Assembly (NCBI GenBank): GCA_964555565.1
Contig: CAZKTF010000191.1
Coordinates: forward strand, 1-7,123
Length of the DNA stretch: 7,123 nt
Source: CAZKTF01 sp964555565
GTDB taxonomy: Bacteria; Planctomycetota; JAJSAM01; JAKLKS01
Direction of reading: 5' to 3'
The notes beneath the pieces were generated by a model that did no database searches, was not told where the DNA came from, and saw only the letters and a program-made list of their open reading frames with translations. Numbering within the stretch: position 1 is the first letter of the stretch; every line of letters begins with the position of its first letter. Positions 6,801 through 7,123 of this stretch are shown piece after piece. The translations under genes were made by a program, and so were the position numbers.

Positions 6801-6956
6801 GTAGTCGTCCTGGTCGCCGGCCGGGGAGATCTCGGTGGAGATCACCTCGTAGGGCCTGGAGACGCGCCCGTAGTTGACGGCGGACGCCGGGCCGGCCAGT
6901 CCGAGCAGGCAGGCCGCGCCGAGAGCCAGGGTGGTGCGCTTGGGGATCGGGAACAT
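3900..6956 (-). CDS. Secreted multidomain protein: PPC-like, three IPT/TIG and FG-GAP/VCBS repeats
   Basis: A 1018-residue exported protein. Residues 1-26 form a signal peptide (KR, a hydrophobic core, then AGPASA before VNYG). About 35-130 resembles a bacterial pre-peptidase C-terminal (PPC) beta-sandwich (DQDDYVFEG, SGRYALRVRG), and 134-237 is another beta-rich segment. Three IPT/TIG immunoglobulin-like domains follow at about 252-333, 338-419 and 422-511 (ITxxGxGF-type strands such as FTVTGSGF and MTIIGTGF). The C-terminal half (about 525-1000) holds integrin-like FG-GAP/VCBS repeats with calcium loops starting at Asp539, Asp693, Asp785, Asp855, Asp918 and Asp982; the best are DLDGDGDQD and DIDGDGDLD. 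Such regions usually form a beta-propeller for adhesion or binding. No enzyme motif, lipobox or C-terminal sorting signal is visible; it ends RVWRQDR. ATG at 6954-6956 is preferred over the ATG at 6969-6971 because GGAGG sits eight bases before it but only one base before the other. A cysteine cluster (C668, C671, C677) may form disulfides. The function is unknown, probably extracellular or surface binding. Confidence 0.9.
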   Translation of the reverse strand: MFPIPKRTTLALGAACLLGLAGPASAVNYGRVSRPYEVISTEISPAGDQDDYVFEGAPGFQLKASAKKGKTADLVPVLELVAPNGTVEATGIASKTSSVIKKAVLAASGRYALRVRGSSGTGAYTLAWSLKPAKVSPVKNQVFAKDMITEIPFPANGGALFSWSLKFKGDGGTEVVAVEDPDGNPVPYDKDRYVVSKGNSQKGTNIPIPADAPGGLYKLLVQDSFADNTVSITIKVVFPRAPKEAVALSAVEPALSAIDPDQGGFGVPVTLTGSNLSPTPQAVFFDGVAGTEAQVTDGTLCSVKPPSGAGTVDVVLANADGQVAVLTGAFYYFPSPTPAGFTPSEGPATGGQAFTVTGSGFRPGEAYRVRVGTSDASSAVVQDAATITCTTPAAPGGLTSVRLTDAYGQWTDVPGDYFFKAAPSIFSLNPAASPTFGNIPMTIIGTGFQTTDTVRVGGVPVSSTPYLNPIDGSVIGHTLTIPGPHATGKVDVEVRDYLGQASLRVNGLAYFDFKDASATAIPAVAGGEDFGGVSSAVIDKDANGTIDWLLVAHTAKIGSKPGTRLLVNNGAGVFTDQTATKMPVTTLTDDFGANRLLAGRMNNPAGSTIPGVYLSHAGTGVEATTDSAASYYILPWGRILFPDANGTFTSQPTTGAAKKFSISSIPHCDACWSGPKCELFDYDFRSVAAGMGDLDGDGDQDVVLVNDVSINRFTGSGTYAVYAGCGFPYPGRVTWPSYTTYPFGSAMRICQATSGGGLTDNTKTTLTAAFSADDDFRAVAATVADLDGDFLNDIVITWNGPLTSSGTGSPLSATRAFKQGTGGTAVSYKSIGQFLPPPAGASDDDWRGDAVAAADLNGDFYRDLVVSLNAPVLSGTKPSTRILFQNTTTGKLVDRTSTVLPALPSGDDARAKVVLTVDIDKDSDPDILISTPDAIGTNRRTRLLLNIGGGTFIDASSILPDYATNQGRGVDPGNAVAVAVADIDGDGDLDLILTDTFQAGSDTTRPDGRRTRVWRQDR

Positions 6957-6964
6957 CGCTGGTG

Positions 6965-6969
6965 CCTCC
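6965..6969 (-). promoter_or_regulatory. Shine-Dalgarno site for the secreted repeat protein
   Basis: GGAGG on the minus strand lies eight bases before the ATG at 6954-6956. It overlaps the alternative upstream ATG context, where spacing would be a single base, and so decides the start. Confidence 0.65.
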
Positions 6970-7024
6970 ATGCCTCCGGCCGGGACTCCATCGCCCCCCG
7001 CAGGGCGAGAGCCTCCAGAACCGT

Positions 7025-7053
7025 ATCCTACCCGAAGGCGGCCCGGGTGCCAA
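7025..7053 (-). promoter_or_regulatory. Sigma-70-type promoter of the secreted repeat protein gene
   Basis: On the minus strand TTGGCA (7048-7053, five of six matches to TTGACA) is followed after exactly 17 bases by TAGGAT (7025-7030, four of six matches to TATAAT). Transcription would start near 7018, giving a leader of about 60 bases before the ATG at 6956. In so GC-rich a sequence this pair stands out. The prediction is from pattern and spacing only. Confidence 0.55.
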
Positions 7054-7098
7054 GCGGGAGCGGCGGCGGGGGTGCATGACCGTACTTGCGAGGTCCGC

Positions 7099-7113
7099 CG
7101 GCCGAAACGGCCG
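7099..7113. other. Short perfect hairpin near the right edge
   Basis: CGGCCG-AAA-CGGCCG is a perfect 6 bp stem with a three-base loop. It lies upstream of the promoter at 7025-7053 and could be the terminator or regulatory hairpin of a gene beyond the window, but no T-run follows on either strand. Otherwise 7054-7123 shows nothing recognisable. Confidence 0.3.
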
Positions 7114-7123
7114 TGAAGGTCAC

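Noticed and set aside
3814..7077. A 1087-codon minus-strand open frame parallel to the secreted protein
   Set aside because: The translation is Arg/Gly/Pro-rich with no domains, whereas the frame at 3900-6956 has a signal peptide and conserved repeats.
4956..7079. A 707-codon plus-strand open frame antisense to the secreted protein gene
   Set aside because: Low-complexity translation, no start signal, and a typical antisense shadow in GC-rich DNA.

Overview
This is a very GC-rich bacterial window with four confident protein-coding genes and one unusual, highly structured intergenic element. The host cannot be named from the sequence alone. High GC, a Gram-negative-style lipoprotein and a large secreted protein with PPC-like, IPT/TIG and FG-GAP/VCBS modules would fit an environmental lineage such as Planctomycetota, Acidobacteriota or Myxococcota; this is inference.

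Layout from left to right. Positions 1-116 hold no gene, only a strong short hairpin. A minus-strand pair follows: NAD(P)-dependent glutamate dehydrogenase (2073 down to 832) and, 22 bp downstream, a small cyclic-nucleotide-binding-domain protein without a DNA-binding domain (809 down to 117). The close spacing and a strong Shine-Dalgarno sequence between them suggest one transcript. From 2074 to 2585 there is a 512 bp divergent intergenic region. About 319 bp of it (2163-2481) is an element with long terminal inverted repeats and several nested internal hairpins. It resembles a MITE-like palindromic mobile element or a large structured RNA/DNA element, and it fills most of the shared upstream region.

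To the right, on the plus strand, lies a lipoprotein (2586-3872) with TPR-like repeats and a thioredoxin-fold C-terminus that lacks the redox CXXC pair. It converges, with a 27 bp gap, on a 1018-residue secreted protein on the minus strand (6956 down to 3900). That protein has a signal peptide, a PPC-like beta-sandwich, three IPT/TIG domains and a calcium-loop FG-GAP/VCBS propeller region. A near-consensus sigma-70-type promoter lies upstream of it (7025-7053).

Functionally, the window combines central nitrogen/carbon metabolism (glutamate to 2-oxoglutarate), a possible cyclic-nucleotide-linked sensor co-transcribed with it, and two envelope or exported proteins. No RNA genes, CRISPR arrays or intact transposase genes are visible. 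The feature most deserving a second look is the 2163-2481 element.
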